A DNA stretch of 64,000 bases from Flavihumibacter profundi (GCF_020076305.1 NZ_JAIQXE010000003.1:186001-250000), one strand, 5' to 3'; positions 36,979 through 46,094 are shown, numbered from the stretch's first letter. Notes: generated by a model from the letters alone, not told the origin. A program made the numbers and translations.

Positions 36979-37270
36979 TGTGATGAATGTCCATTTTACC
37001 TCGAAAACACCTCTTTGGGGAAAAGCGGTGGAACAGGGAATAAATGCGGCGGCTGCATTTTGAAACCCATATTCATCTGCAACTGCCTTCGGCTTCCGCC
37101 ATTCGCTATGATGACGTTCGCGTGTAGCCTGTGGATACATTTCCGTTTACCATCCATTACACCGTACCAGAATCGCAGATAATAATCCTGAGAGTCTTCA
37201 ATACATTTCAAAATATAGTGGATTAATTATTAATGATCCTTTCAGAGAAACATCCTTTTGTCGTTAATTC

Positions 37271-37720
37271 TTATATCCCCGACCAATTTGATGATACAAA
37301 TATCCATTTCTCCTGATCACAGGAATATTCAAATATAACCTTTGCTCCGCCTCCATTTGCGAAATTGTAATTTTTATTCTTATAAGTTATATAATAGTCG
37401 ATTATGGTAACGACGAGTTTATTTTTAATCAACACAGGAAAAACTTTCCACGCTCTAATTCCCTTCTTAATCAGCCTTCTATTTTCTTTGGAAAAGATAG
37501 CAATTGATTTAAAATTCTGCTGATCTTTATCTAATATTAAAATGTAAGGATTATTATTTTCATCTACTAAATGAATGACTCTTTCTCCAGGAGTTGATGA
37601 ATGCAATGAATTTTGTATAATAATTGCAGAATCAATCATTTTTTTATACTCATCAATTTTGCCTTGGCTAAAAGAAGCGTAACTAACAAAAAATGACCAT
37701 ATCAATAAGATATTTTTCAT
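37271..37720 (-). CDS. Candidate immunity protein for the JAB-like RHS toxin
   Basis: 149 aa with an N-terminal signal peptide (MKNILLIWSFFVSYASFSQG), so predicted periplasmic. No family recognised. It starts 9 bp after the JAB-type CT gene and is the last gene of the minus-strand array, the place expected for the cognate immunity gene. An exported immunity protein implies its toxin acts outside the cytoplasm. The assignment is by position only. Confidence 0.6.
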   Translation of the reverse strand: MKNILLIWSFFVSYASFSQGKIDEYKKMIDSAIIIQNSLHSSTPGERVIHLVDENNNPYILILDKDQQNFKSIAIFSKENRRLIKKGIRAWKVFPVLIKNKLVVTIIDYYITYKNKNYNFANGGGAKVIFEYSCDQEKWIFVSSNWSGI

Positions 37721-37729
37721 GGATACAAA

Positions 37730-38683
37730 CTATTTGGGTTTGACAAAATATTTCTGAGGAATAGTCGCAACAACACCAGTATTATTATACATGTATACAG
37801 TACCATTCCCTCTGGAAAAAACATAGTTTATCTTGCTACCACTATTTTTAATATCAATATCTTTTGACGGTGCATTCTGGAAAGAGCCTGAGCTTGTTGT
37901 CCCGCCAATTGTATTGGCCCCAGGGCCCTCTGATCTTGTTCCACTAGGATGAGAATGAAATTCCGATCGCAAGCCATTATTTGTTATACTAATACTAGCA
38001 TTCTTATCGACTAATGGATTGGACACTGGACCTGGAGCATCCTGCACCACCGTGCCATCAAGTTTAATTGTTCCCCCATACTCTCTGTTATTAGCATCAT
38101 CAGTACCACCTTTCCCATTGTCTTGATTAACAATATCTACCATACCTTGCCGGGTATCCGATCTGCCAGCTATTTCAACGCTATTCTTATATGCAATATC
38201 ATTGCCCTCAAACGCAGCAGTATTCCCATCATTATCTTTAATAAATTTCTCAGTTTCTTTCCTGTCATCCTTCGATATTCCTGCGGAAGGAGCCTCACTA
38301 TCAAACTTTTTCTGCGTGGTTTTAATGACATAAACTTTACCATCATTCTTTCCATCACTACCGACTTTTTCACCATTCTCGTTTAAAAAATCACCCGGAA
38401 CCATACCATCTGGATCTATAAACCTAATCGGATTATTAAACGCATAATTATATGGAGAATGCCGACGCATCTGATCAGCCTTAGGATCTATCACATGCCA
38501 TCTTCCAATTTGTGGATCGTAATTCCTTGCACCGTAATCATACAATTCAAGGCCTGATCCATCACTAAACTCTTTCTCCTGCTTTTCCTTGCCGTTGTAT
38601 TCATACTTGTTATCGAGTTTCCCAGCCGCTTTGGAAGATATTCCTGCCATTGTTAGCCCGAACGGATAATAATCATCGTCCAT
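37730..38683 (-). CDS. Orphan RHS C-terminal module with JAB-like metalloprotease toxin
   Basis: 317 aa. There is no RHS repeat body and no signal peptide: it begins [21 protein letters not shown], the end of the RHS core. It then has [17 protein letters not shown] (about 57-73) and the FIDPDGM pivot after which the variable toxin begins. The toxin has EFHSHPSG (about 241-247) and a later PSKDID (about 272-277), the His-x-His...Ser...Asp pattern of JAB/MPN zinc peptidases, resembling JAB-like toxin 1. Alone it has no export route, so it is probably a stored module. Its 5' flank matches the module at 48684. Confidence 0.85.
   Translation of the reverse strand: MDDDYYPFGLTMAGISSKAAGKLDNKYEYNGKEKQEKEFSDGSGLELYDYGARNYDPQIGRWHVIDPKADQMRRHSPYNYAFNNPIRFIDPDGMVPGDFLNENGEKVGSDGKNDGKVYVIKTTQKKFDSEAPSAGISKDDRKETEKFIKDNDGNTAAFEGNDIAYKNSVEIAGRSDTRQGMVDIVNQDNGKGGTDDANNREYGGTIKLDGTVVQDAPGPVSNPLVDKNASISITNNGLRSEFHSHPSGTRSEGPGANTIGGTTSSGSFQNAPSKDIDIKNSGSKINYVFSRGNGTVYMYNNTGVVATIPQKYFVKPK
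38648..38668 (-). repeat. RHS core site, copy 1
   Basis: Minus-strand TATCCGTTCGGG-CTAACAATG; 5' flank type C. It is the left boundary of the 1,413-bp duplicated segment. Confidence 0.9.
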
Positions 38684-38865
38684 TCTTGGCTAGGCTGTCC
38701 ATTTCACTGGAAAAAACTTCTCAGCCATCTCAAAGAACTGCTTACAACACCCAAAATAGACATTTCCTTTGCATTTAATATTTTTCAGTTCTAGTTTAAT
38801 TTGACTATAATCAAATTCTAGAGTTAGATTTCACCTAAAATTTATAGCATTAACACTTTACTGTT

Positions 38866-39183
38866 TTAACTATTTATTACTTCTTCATCTAAGCGGCCTG
38901 CTATAATAGCTTTTTCAAGATCACCGACGGTTAATGCGTTTAGTTTTCTATTAGCCAAAAAAACCGATGGCTCATCATGAAAGTATTTTACAAAAATAAA
39001 GTTGCTTATGTCTACATTAAACTTTTTGCTATAGCTCAAAATCATATCTGCTGCATCGTCACCAGTTACACCCAAATTTTCCTCTATTAAAGTATCTCTG
39101 TTAATTGGCTTTTTAAACTCTCTAATTTCATCACGAATAAATGAAACCAGATTTTCAAATACACTTCTACCATCCATGTTCAT
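38866..39183 (-). CDS. DUF1493-like immunity protein (orphan copy)
   Basis: 105 aa, cytoplasmic, no signal peptide. ENLGVTGDDAADMILSYSKKFNVDISNF fits the DUF1493 pattern, an acyl-carrier-protein-like helical fold. It starts 4 bp after the CT stop, so the two are coupled. The protein is identical to that at 48867-49184 although the DNA differs at two positions, both synonymous. It presumably neutralises the unassigned CT encoded just before it. Confidence 0.75.
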   Translation of the reverse strand: MNMDGRSVFENLVSFIRDEIREFKKPINRDTLIEENLGVTGDDAADMILSYSKKFNVDISNFIFVKYFHDEPSVFLANRKLNALTVGDLEKAIIAGRLDEEVINS

Positions 39184-39187
39184 CAGT

Positions 39188-40075
39188 TTAACGCATTTGC
39201 AAAAATTGAGTTCCTGACATCATTTGCGTATTGACAAAATCCCATTGTCTATCATTTGACCAGGTCTTGAATTGCTCATTGTAAAATTTATAAACACCTC
39301 TACCAACATCATAATAAAAAAGTACACCCGATGCCGTTCCAAAAAACTTAGAACCCCACCTACTCAAAAATCTTCCCCACGTACTTGCATATCGAGCAGA
39401 TCCATTGAGAGTATGAGTATACAACCTAGTTTTCCCCAATATATTAATGGGTGCTTTTATTTTTCCGACAGTTAAAGAAAACAAAGTAGTAGCTTTTGAA
39501 GTGTTTGGCAAAACAGGGCCTATCCAACGTTTAGGAAAAGGTATGCTTAAGGCGCCGCCACCAAATATTGACCCTTGTAGCCACCAAGAATTAAGAGGAT
39601 TATTGGATTTGTTAGCTGGTGTTACTGTTACTGGCGTAAGAGGCTTATAAACCGGGATTGTATCCAATCCAAACGGATCTATAAAATTGATTGGATTATT
39701 ACCCACGTAAGCATAAGGGCTTTCATTGTAATGTACTGCGGAGTTTTCACCAGTGACTACATTTTGTGGTGTACCTAATAGATTAAATGAAGCCTCAAAC
39801 AATTTCTCTTCTTGTCCTAACTCACCATTCTCCTTTTCATCTCCCTCATTTTTATACTCATCTTCCTGTAATGGATCTTGAACATGCCATCTTCCTATTT
39901 GTGTATCATACATCCTTGCTCCATAATCTAACCATTCCAATCCACTACCATCCGCGAACTCCTGTCTTTGATCTTCCTTACCGTTGTATTTAAACTTATT
40001 AGCTGGTGCACCGCTTAAGGCTTTGGCGGATATCCCCGCCATTGTTAGCCCGAACGGATAGTAATCATCATCCAT
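39188..40075 (-). CDS. Orphan RHS C-terminal module, unassigned toxin (copy of the expressed tip)
   Basis: 295 aa starting [20 protein letters not shown]. Core motifs are [16 protein letters not shown], then an unusual acidic insertion of about 45 residues ([20 protein letters not shown]), then [16 protein letters not shown]. The CT (about 155 residues) has [19 protein letters not shown] and [20 protein letters not shown], partly hydrophobic, with no nuclease or protease motif I recognise. It differs from the tip of the full-length RHS at only two residues (Thr/Ala and Ser/Gly). No RHS body, so probably a silent duplicate or donor. Confidence 0.85.
   Translation of the reverse strand: MDDDYYPFGLTMAGISAKALSGAPANKFKYNGKEDQRQEFADGSGLEWLDYGARMYDTQIGRWHVQDPLQEDEYKNEGDEKENGELGQEEKLFEASFNLLGTPQNVVTGENSAVHYNESPYAYVGNNPINFIDPFGLDTIPVYKPLTPVTVTPANKSNNPLNSWWLQGSIFGGGALSIPFPKRWIGPVLPNTSKATTLFSLTVGKIKAPINILGKTRLYTHTLNGSARYASTWGRFLSRWGSKFFGTASGVLFYYDVGRGVYKFYNEQFKTWSNDRQWDFVNTQMMSGTQFLQMR
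40040..40060 (-). repeat. RHS core site, copy 2
   Basis: Same sequence as copy 1, minus strand, flank type C. Right boundary of the duplicated segment. Confidence 0.9.
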
Positions 40076-40267
40076 TTTTGGCTAGGCTTTCCATTTCACT
40101 GGTAACTACTTCTCAGCCGTATCAAAGAACTACTTACAACATCCAAAATAGACCTTTCTTTTTTTCAATTGAAAAGTAAAATCTTGCTTCAGTTAAATGA
40201 TGTATGGGATTTATCGGCCTTCACAGCGTTAGGTAAAAATTACTTGTAAGTGTTAATTAGTCCAAAC

Positions 40268-40486
40268 GGGAAAATAAAACTTACCACCAGCACCGAACTA
40301 AGCAACACCTGATACAAAATACGCTTGGCCATCACCTCCCAAGGAAAAAAAATCCGGGGAGCTCGCGTCATCACCTATGTACGCATCACAGGCAATACTG
40401 CTTACTTGCTCTCGATTTACGATAAAAGCGAACTGGAATATATCGCAGATATTACTATAAAAGAAAAATTGAAGAAATTGTGGTGA
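40268..40486 (+). pseudogene. RelE-family toxin relic
   Basis: Plus strand, against the array. The frame ending at TGA 40484-40486 reads TSTELSNT, stop, YKIRLAIT, ARVITYV, AYLLSIYDKSELEYIADITI, KEKLKKLW. This is the C-terminal two-thirds of a RelE/HigB-type mRNA interferase of the Bacteroidota kind, interrupted by a TGA before YKIR and lacking an N-terminus. No antitoxin gene follows. It lies 42 bp from the 3' end of the convergent immunity gene. Similar tails occur at 42923 and 46501. Confidence 0.8.
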
Positions 40487-40528
40487 GAAAGTAAAATTTA
40501 TCTCGACCAATTTTTCAATTAATTGCTA

Positions 40529-40879
40529 CTATTTATCGATGAGATCATGCAGATATTCTTCGCCAGTATCATTTAATAATATATTAATATCGCCTCTTTG
40601 ATAAAAAAGCTTCAATTCTCCTTTATTCTCATTCTCAATTGCAGTTACGCCATCCAGTACACATAGAAAGCCAAAAATTGATAAATCAATTGACTCTTTA
40701 ACTATTTGAAAAACCATTTTTTTATCGTCTTCACTTAACTCATTGTACCATTTTGACATAGTGAGTAATTTTTCAGACGGCTTACGACCCGGTGGCTTTT
40801 CAAGGTTAGAACGCATGCCATTTATGGTGTTATCTCCAACTACCACTTTTATTACATTTACAAACTCCTTACTATTCAT
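40529..40879 (-). CDS. Candidate immunity protein for the HNH-like RHS toxin
   Basis: 116 aa, no signal peptide, so cytoplasmic, as expected against a nuclease. It contains SIFGFLCVLDGVTAIENENKG and GEEYLHDLIDK, a pattern I associate with small immunity-type proteins near RHS toxins but cannot name with certainty. It starts 6 bp after the CT stop codon. Confidence 0.65.
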   Translation of the reverse strand: MNSKEFVNVIKVVVGDNTINGMRSNLEKPPGRKPSEKLLTMSKWYNELSEDDKKMVFQIVKESIDLSIFGFLCVLDGVTAIENENKGELKLFYQRGDINILLNDTGEEYLHDLIDK

Positions 40880-40885
40880 GTTCTA

Positions 40886-41704
40886 TCATTTTTTAAACGC
40901 TTCCGGAAATAATTTTTTATTAATATCTATCAATTGATTAAGGGCAGAATTGGGAGCATTTGTAAAATTTCTTAAATCTCTAATATCTTTAGCTAACTGG
41001 TCGCGAGCATTTCCGGCTGTAATCGTTCCCTTTAACGTTGGAATATTCTTGTGCTCTGAACGAGGCAATGCAATCGCTGGTGCGGTCTCCTTATTATATC
41101 CTGGAATAACTTGACCGGCTGGTTTACTTTGTGATACATGGTGAACATCTAATCCATCGCCCACTACCGATCTTTTGGCCAAATCACCTGCTACACCAAC
41201 TTCATACTTTTCAACTGCATTAGCTACAACAGCCTTTTCAATTGTTTTCATAACAGCGCCTTCAACCTTTCCCCCTACAACTGCAAGGCCAATCCCAACT
41301 ACAGCCTCACTTCTCGATATACTTTCTCCTGTTATAAAATCTTGCCCTACAACAGTGTGATAAATGTCAACCAATGGGTTTAAATTTCGATTGACCCAAT
41401 CAACCCCGTTGTAAACAGCACCTTTACCAGAAGCAAAATCCGATAACCCGCCTTGAATCAAACTTAAAATTGAAGTGTCGCCCAAATAATCTTTATTTAA
41501 AATAGGGTTATTTCCCATTGCAGCATAAGGACTCTCTGCATCATTTGGTTTAGGGTCAACCTGCCACCACCTACCAACTTGCGGATCCATAGTCCGGAAA
41601 AAAGCATCATACTGATTGAGGTCTAAATCTGTTGTATGCTCAATGCCATTGAACTGTTTTTTATTCTCCTGTTTCCCAGCAGCTTTGGAGGAAATCCCCG
41701 CCAT
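40886..41704 (-). CDS. Orphan RHS C-terminal module with HNH-like nuclease toxin
   Basis: 272 aa counted from the Met of the core ([10 protein letters not shown]). In frame, NPNYYYPFGLT precedes it, but there is no ATG/GTG/TTG between that and an upstream stop, so efficient translation is doubtful. The usual DPxG pivot is degenerate (LNKDYLGD). The C-terminus has LDVHHVSQSKPAGQVIPGY and APAIALPRSEHKNIPTLKG, a His-His and late-His pattern like HNH/His-Me nucleases found as RHS and CDI toxins. Nuclease activity is inferred from this motif only. Confidence 0.75.
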   Translation of the reverse strand: MAGISSKAAGKQENKKQFNGIEHTTDLDLNQYDAFFRTMDPQVGRWWQVDPKPNDAESPYAAMGNNPILNKDYLGDTSILSLIQGGLSDFASGKGAVYNGVDWVNRNLNPLVDIYHTVVGQDFITGESISRSEAVVGIGLAVVGGKVEGAVMKTIEKAVVANAVEKYEVGVAGDLAKRSVVGDGLDVHHVSQSKPAGQVIPGYNKETAPAIALPRSEHKNIPTLKGTITAGNARDQLAKDIRDLRNFTNAPNSALNQLIDINKKLFPEAFKK

Positions 41705-41722
41705 TGTTAGCCCGAACGGATA
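41702..41722 (-). repeat. RHS core site, copy 3
   Basis: Exact core, minus strand. Its 5' flank (AAAAAGTTCTTTGAATGG box at about 41785) differs from flank types A-C. Confidence 0.88.
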
Positions 41723-42065
41723 ATAATAATTGGGATTATTTAACTGGGTTTAATAATAATGGTGGTATTCCATTTTAAACCATTCAAAGAACTTTTTTAT
41801 CAAGTCAATATAATTCATTACTTTTTTATAATTCGTCTTTACTGGAAAATTCCGACCATTATCACATATTTGGGGATTATTTTACTCTTAAATGCCTTAA
41901 AACTACTTGGGCCTAGATATTATACAAGCCGCGACCAACAAGCTGCGTTTTTTAATCTTGCTTGTACGATGCACAAACATGCCAGCAAACATGACATCCA
42001 CTACCAAGCATTCGCCAACTCCCGGTAAGGCAAACTCACCAACACACCGAAATAGTTTGTTATTC
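41705..42065. other. Spacer between HNH-like module and an orphan immunity gene
   Basis: 361 bp. Short frames on both strands; the block 41905-42060 looks coding-like in two frames (minus EFALPGVGECLVVDVMFAGMF) but I recognise no family. It may be a remnant of an older module. The box near 41785 precedes the core as in other modules. Confidence 0.4.
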
Positions 42066-42329
42066 CTAAAATGGATTAAATTTCCCGATGGTATTAAACA
42101 GTACCAACCCAAATAAAATCATTAAAAGAATAAGAAATATCTGTAGAAGCTTAATTCTGCATATTAAACATCCAATTACGCAAGCAACAATTTGAACAAT
42201 AATCAATGCTTGGCCATATTCTGCAATAAATAGTTTATGATGGTCAATAAATCCGCTATACCGAGGTAATAACCATAAGACAAGATAAACTATGGGTGCA
42301 ATTAAATTTATACTAACGGCTTTCCACAT
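42066..42329 (-). CDS. Small membrane protein, candidate immunity for the truncated CT
   Basis: 87 aa with three hydrophobic segments (about 5-22, 38-58 and 62-80), so an inner-membrane protein. It starts 8 bp after the stop of the broken CT at 42338. Membrane immunity proteins usually protect against toxins acting at the membrane or periplasm. No family recognised. Confidence 0.6.
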   Translation of the reverse strand: MWKAVSINLIAPIVYLVLWLLPRYSGFIDHHKLFIAEYGQALIIVQIVACVIGCLICRIKLLQIFLILLMILFGLVLFNTIGKFNPF

Positions 42330-42337
42330 ATCAAATA

Positions 42338-42922
42338 TTATTTATTCCAGTTTAAAAAATTAAATTTTTTGTATTGATTATTATAATAGCCGCCTATAAA
42401 ATTAGAGGTAGTCCCTGTTTGAGGCGATGTCCAGGTATTTGAGGTCACGTCATATATGCCTGCTTGAACAGGAACTCCTAAATATCTCATTGAAGCAGGA
42501 TTGCTTGATCCAAATAATCTACCAAGTGAATTAAAATTTCCTTGTGCAGCAATATACCCGGTTACACCCAGATAGTTCCTGTCTAACACGGATTTTCCAT
42601 CATTAAATACAGTTGTGATTGCCTGGATATGGTTGGGTCTGGATTTTCCTTCAGATGTAAGCACATTTAAGCTGCCAGGTTGAATACCTGCCAAATTTGT
42701 TTGTGTAGTGTTTTGATCATTTGCAAAATCGGATGCTCCTGAATGCGTTTTTACATCTAAAAGAAAATCATTTACATTGCTATACTTAGTATCTGACTCA
42801 TCAAAAGTGCCCGCTTCTGTAACCCATTGAAATGGAAGATTATTTTTTCTTGCAAAGTCAATAATTGTTTGAAGAGCTAAATCATCACATGTAAATGTGG
42901 CGTCATAATTACCGGGAACAAG
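42338..42922 (-). pseudogene. 5'-truncated RHS C-terminal toxin fragment
   Basis: An open frame with no core and no DPxG pivot. It begins abruptly near 42922 (LVPGNYDATFTCDDLALQTI) and runs to the stop at 42338, about 194 residues: DFARKNNLPFQWVTEAG, GSLNVLTSEGKSRPNHIQAI, DRNYLGVTGYIAAQGNF, YYNNQYKKFNFLNWNK. The break point falls exactly where the RelE relic tail (42923-43009, opposite strand) begins, so this is a recombination scar. The toxin family is not recognised. Confidence 0.75.
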
Positions 42923-43009
42923 GTCTACCTGCTTTCTATCTAGGAAAAAAGCGCGATTGAAAACATTTCAGATATCGCAATTAAAGAAAGATGAAAAAAA
43001 TTGAAGTGA
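42923..43009 (+). pseudogene. RelE-family toxin C-terminal tail relic
   Basis: Plus strand: VYLLSI, stop, EKSAIENISDIAIKER, then a 1-bp frame change and KKLK before TGA. Aligned to the relic at 40268 it matches AYLLSIYDKSELEYIADITIKEK. Only the last about 28 codons remain. The left edge abuts the broken toxin fragment; the right edge is 9 bp from the 3' end of the convergent immunity gene. Confidence 0.72.
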
Positions 43010-43018
43010 GTAAATAGG

Positions 43019-43255
43019 TTACATAATTTCTTTAAATGGAGGTGAGCCCTCTTTTCTGACCTTTTCTACCGCTTCTAACCAATATTGCCAAAAAGCACTG
43101 TCGGCAGGCGTGTCTTCTTCAAGCCAGTATTCACCACCACTTAAAATATCAGTTAAATCATTAGATCCAGTTGCCTTCCAATAGGCCTTGAGCATATAAA
43201 GCATAGCTTCATAACCTTCTTTTTCGGTAATAGTTTTTTCACTCTTTATTTTCAT
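43019..43255 (-). CDS. Small acidic immunity protein
   Basis: 78 aa, cytoplasmic. KEGYEAMLYMLKAYWKATGSNDLTDILSGGEYWLEEDTPADSAFWQYWLEAVEKV is a pattern I know from many small RHS/CDI-associated immunity proteins (a YxAM..ML..Y / D..FW..W.EAV signature), though I cannot give a Pfam name. It starts 5 bp after the CT stop at 43261, its probable toxin. Confidence 0.75.
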   Translation of the reverse strand: MKIKSEKTITEKEGYEAMLYMLKAYWKATGSNDLTDILSGGEYWLEEDTPADSAFWQYWLEAVEKVRKEGSPPFKEIM

Positions 43256-43260
43256 ATCAA

Positions 43261-44244
43261 TTATTTCTTTCCATATTTTGCAACAATGTCAACTGCAGTT
43301 TGATTAATTCCTGCACCCTTGATAACACCATTTTGGGTGTATGTATAAATCTGAGTCCCGTCAGGCATTGTTCGCGCGAACCAACTTTTGCCATACTCAT
43401 CAATACATAATGCCTTACCGTTTGAGATTTCCGAAATTAGCGCTCTATTTGCAGGTGTATCAGATAATTTCCCAACTCCTTTAAATAAATGATTGGCAAA
43501 TTTTCCTTCAGGAATTATATTCGCAGCAACCTCAGCAATACTTCTAGTTTCAATTTGACTTACATGACTTGAAATTAAATACTCTTCTGCGGCACCAAAA
43601 GACATAAATACTAGAACCCATTCACCTATAAAATTCAAAGTATGAATTGCAGCTTCCCCATATTCGCCTTCACTAAATTTTTCATACATCTTCCCAGAAT
43701 GATACCAACCGGGTGCAAGAACATCAGCAGTAGAATTAGCTGCCGCAGCTACTAGAGACTGTTTTTTATTATTATCAGAAGATTTTTTCGGATCATTTTT
43801 TCCATTTTTATCTCCATTATTGAAATTTGTTTCTGCCTGCTTAAAATCCTCATTTGATCCATACTCATCCATGAAATCATTCATGAAGGATTTCAAATTT
43901 CTTTGGCCATCCTCAGAACTAACACCATTTGTACCTATACTTCCCATTCCATCCGGATCAATGAATCTAATTGGATTATTTACTGCATAATTATACGGAT
44001 TATGCCTTCGATATAAATCAGCCAATGGATCTATCACATGCCATCTTCCAATTTGAGGATCATAATTACGTGCACCGAAGTCATACATTTCAAGGCCAGT
44101 AGCATCGCTAAACTCTTTCTCTAGCTTTTCTTTGCCACCAAACTCATACCTATTATCCAGTTTATTTATAGCTTTGGAACTTATCCCCGCCATTGTTAGC
44201 CCGAACGGATAGTAATCAACATCCTTTTTTTGATATGACACCAC
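43261..44244 (-). CDS. Orphan RHS C-terminal module, RNase-like toxin candidate
   Basis: 327 aa with a GTG start ([25 protein letters not shown]). Pivot FIDPDGMG at about 118. The distal CT (about 265-327) reads [50 protein letters not shown], resembling CT domains of FhaB/CdiA-type proteins that belong to the BECR RNase superfamily; that assignment is tentative. A hydrophobic linker ([17 protein letters not shown]) precedes it. Its upstream DNA (type A flank) matches that of the plus-strand module at 62773. Confidence 0.78.
   Translation of the reverse strand: MVSYQKKDVDYYPFGLTMAGISSKAINKLDNRYEFGGKEKLEKEFSDATGLEMYDFGARNYDPQIGRWHVIDPLADLYRRHNPYNYAVNNPIRFIDPDGMGSIGTNGVSSEDGQRNLKSFMNDFMDEYGSNEDFKQAETNFNNGDKNGKNDPKKSSDNNKKQSLVAAAANSTADVLAPGWYHSGKMYEKFSEGEYGEAAIHTLNFIGEWVLVFMSFGAAEEYLISSHVSQIETRSIAEVAANIIPEGKFANHLFKGVGKLSDTPANRALISEISNGKALCIDEYGKSWFARTMPDGTQIYTYTQNGVIKGAGINQTAVDIVAKYGKK
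44191..44211 (-). repeat. RHS core site, copy 4
   Basis: Exact core, minus strand, flank type A. Confidence 0.9.
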
Positions 44245-44269
44245 TTTAGCAGGAACTCCGGGTTGAGCT

Positions 44270-44400
44270 ATCTCAAAGAACTTATCTACCTATCCAAGTT
44301 AATCGATTTTATTTTTTCAACTGAGCTTTTCAATTGAAAATTCAATCGAAATAAAAGTCAATTGCTGTAGCAGGCTGCAAGGGATACAACGGCGCCTCGA
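44270..44400 (-). repeat. Flank type A, minus-strand copy
   Basis: About 130 bp upstream of the core, containing TTGAAAAAATAAAATCGATT, then GATAAGTTCTTTGA. It aligns with 62660-62775 with about 75-80% identity and one gap of about 20 bp. Includes a short relic peptide (FFEAPLYPLQPATAIDFYFD, stop) that has a counterpart FQAQLHPLKHAPD in the other copy. Confidence 0.75.
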
Positions 44401-44523
44401 AGAATTCAGGAATGCTTTCTTTTGGTCTGAATATTTACTGTTATTGATCTTGATATCCCTAATATCCATGGACCAAAATTGGGGGCCTATAAAGCTCTGG
44501 ATAATTCAGGAGGTAATGGTATT

Positions 44524-44937
44524 CTAATACTCTAATTTATTGATTTCAGCTATAGTATATTTATATTTTTTCTTAAGGACGCTTTTGTCAACATTAAGAA
44601 TTACGGCAATAGGTGTTGAGTTAGAAATATTTGTTGTATCAATATTTAAATCACGCTCAAATTTATAATCTTCGTCTAAATATTTATAAGCTGGCTTGCA
44701 TAAGTCTAAGACAAGAATTGTATCATTAGTGAGCGTAGTTTTGCACAAGAAAGCGTTCCCATATAAAATACTGTCAGCTGGGTTACACTTCCTATTTATC
44801 AAAAATGATTTTAATAATATTATACTTGTATGCCGATCTTTAAATTTATACTTTTCAAATTCAGCTAAATGCATTGTTGTTAATTGGCTTACACATGCAA
44901 TACTTAAAATTACAATACATAAATAAATTACTTTCAT
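44524..44937 (-). CDS. Candidate immunity protein for the metalloprotease toxin
   Basis: 137 aa with a signal/lipoprotein-like N-terminus (MKVIYLCIVILSIACVSQ, Cys at residue 15), so predicted envelope-located. No family recognised. It starts 10 bp after the stop of the HExxHxxGxxH toxin module. As with the JAB-type module, a protease-like toxin is paired with an exported immunity protein. Confidence 0.62.
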   Translation of the reverse strand: MKVIYLCIVILSIACVSQLTTMHLAEFEKYKFKDRHTSIILLKSFLINRKCNPADSILYGNAFLCKTTLTNDTILVLDLCKPAYKYLDEDYKFERDLNIDTTNISNSTPIAVILNVDKSVLKKKYKYTIAEINKLEY

Positions 44938-44947
44938 ATCATACTAT

Positions 44948-45907
44948 TTAATCAATATCAACTGGCCGATTTCCTATTCTTTTGTTTAAATCACCATTCA
45001 TATATAATCTATAGATTCTTTCAACTTGAGCCTTAGTTGGGCCAGTCGGAGTTGTTACAGTTCCCTGCCTCATAAAGTTTGTCGATGGAGAATTAGAGGT
45101 TTCACCAGGCGTTTTAAATAAACCCCATAAGTAGCTATTAAAATCTTGTTGAGGATGCCTTAGTCCAGCAGTATGACCAATCTCATGAGGAATAGTTTTG
45201 CCATTTTTATCGGATAAAATATCATTTACATAACTTTCATTCACAGATATATCTTTACCTGTTTTAGCCGCAGCAACTACAGCATAGCCTGGCATACTAG
45301 AGTTAAAGTCGTTATCAGAGGCATCTTTTATTTCAAATAATGATTGATTATTCGCTAAATCATTTTTACTGCCGATGCCAGTTATTACAGCCCTAGTTTC
45401 AATTGCGTACTTTAGTGAACCGTCACTATTTTTTTCAATTATTTGAGAAAACATATTCTCAATCTGACCTTGCAATTTCTGAGCAAACTTATTTACGTCT
45501 ATGCTTGAATTACTACTAGAATTTAAAACAGCAGCCGTAAATAGAAATGTATAAACAACATTCCCCTTTTTATCCTGATTTCGAGTTATAGTCCAATCCT
45601 TACCATTAGGATCAAAAAGTAATATCGGGTTATTTACAACAAAACAATATGGTGAGGCAGGTAAAAATTTATCAGAAATCGCATCTTGTGTATGCCACCT
45701 CCCAATCTGCGGATCATAATAACGAGCTCCGTAATCGTATGCTTCAAGACCTGTTCCGTCGGAGAACTCTTTTTCTTGTTTTTCCTTGCCGTTGTATTCA
45801 AACTTGTTGTCGAGTTTCCCTGCGGATTTGGAACTGATCCCCGACATTGTTAGCCCGAACGGATAATAATGATTTCCAGCACAACTAACAGGGGGATTGC
45901 CTTTCAA
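44948..45907 (-). CDS. Orphan RHS C-terminal module with metzincin-type zinc protease toxin
   Basis: 319 aa, TTG start ([30 protein letters not shown]; the only core whose GCA/GCG Ala codon is TCG Ser). Pivot LFDPNGKD near 105. The toxin carries [13 protein letters not shown] (about 239-251), a complete HExxHxxGxxH zinc site, followed by NFMRQG (about 277-282), a likely Met-turn. This is a metzincin-like metalloprotease. The upstream DNA is flank type B, preceded by an integrase relic. Confidence 0.88.
   Translation of the reverse strand: MKGNPPVSCAGNHYYPFGLTMSGISSKSAGKLDNKFEYNGKEKQEKEFSDGTGLEAYDYGARYYDPQIGRWHTQDAISDKFLPASPYCFVVNNPILLFDPNGKDWTITRNQDKKGNVVYTFLFTAAVLNSSSNSSIDVNKFAQKLQGQIENMFSQIIEKNSDGSLKYAIETRAVITGIGSKNDLANNQSLFEIKDASDNDFNSSMPGYAVVAAAKTGKDISVNESYVNDILSDKNGKTIPHEIGHTAGLRHPQQDFNSYLWGLFKTPGETSNSPSTNFMRQGTVTTPTGPTKAQVERIYRLYMNGDLNKRIGNRPVDID
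45845..45865 (-). repeat. RHS core site, copy 5
   Basis: Exact core over the 21 bp, minus strand, flank type B. Confidence 0.9.
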
Positions 45908-45980
45908 AGAACTTCACTAGCTCTAAAAATAGCATATTTAGTCAATATCAGTATGAGTTTGAGCCGGGGTATTTATCCAA
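45895..45980 (-). repeat. Flank type B, minus-strand copy
   Basis: Aligns without gaps to 60843-60930: TAAATATGCTATTTTTA and GAAGTTCTTTGAAAGGCAA are identical, and the 60 bp upstream, including the last codons of the integrase, are about 65% identical. Confidence 0.8.
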
Positions 45981-46094
45981 ATAACTTATCCTGTGCCTGG
46001 GATATTTATCGATTGAATAGTCTTGTGAAAGCACCAAATATTTTTGCTGGAAAGTTTTTTGCCGAGGGCACTGATGATGCGCGAAATTTCCGGT
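45973..46094 (-). pseudogene. Tyrosine recombinase C-terminal relic
   Basis: On the minus strand the DNA ends TCC CAG GCA CAG GAT AAG TTA TTT GGA TAA, reading SQAQDKLFG-stop; the intact integrase at 59815 ends SQAQGKIFG-stop. In another frame just upstream, KYLVLSQDYS aligns with the integrase RYVTLAQGYS around the catalytic Tyr. The conserved CCGGAAATT (RKL in the integrase) marks the furthest recognisable upstream point. Frameshifts and an in-frame stop show it is dead. It sits directly before a module with flank B, as the intact gene does. Confidence 0.75.

Larger units (their letters stand above)
36603..37270. other. Gene-free stretch at the island border
   Basis: 668 bp. Short frames exist on both strands but none has a family-like product or a convincing start. 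The stretch contains three tandem-repeat tracts (36691-36734, 36737-36780, 36935-36978). The base composition becomes more A/T-rich toward 37270, where the toxin island begins. Confidence 0.6.
38648..40060 (-). repeat. Duplicated CT-immunity unit, orphan copy
   Basis: 1,413 bp from core to core, carrying flank C, a DUF1493-like immunity gene and a CT. It is nearly identical (about six mismatches, no indels) to 48649-50061, exactly 10,001 bp away. Identity stops at the core on both sides. Confidence 0.92.

Noticed and set aside
36928-37211. Small frames of about 70 aa on both strands in the border region
   Set aside because: No family, no convincing start, and they overlap tandem repeats.
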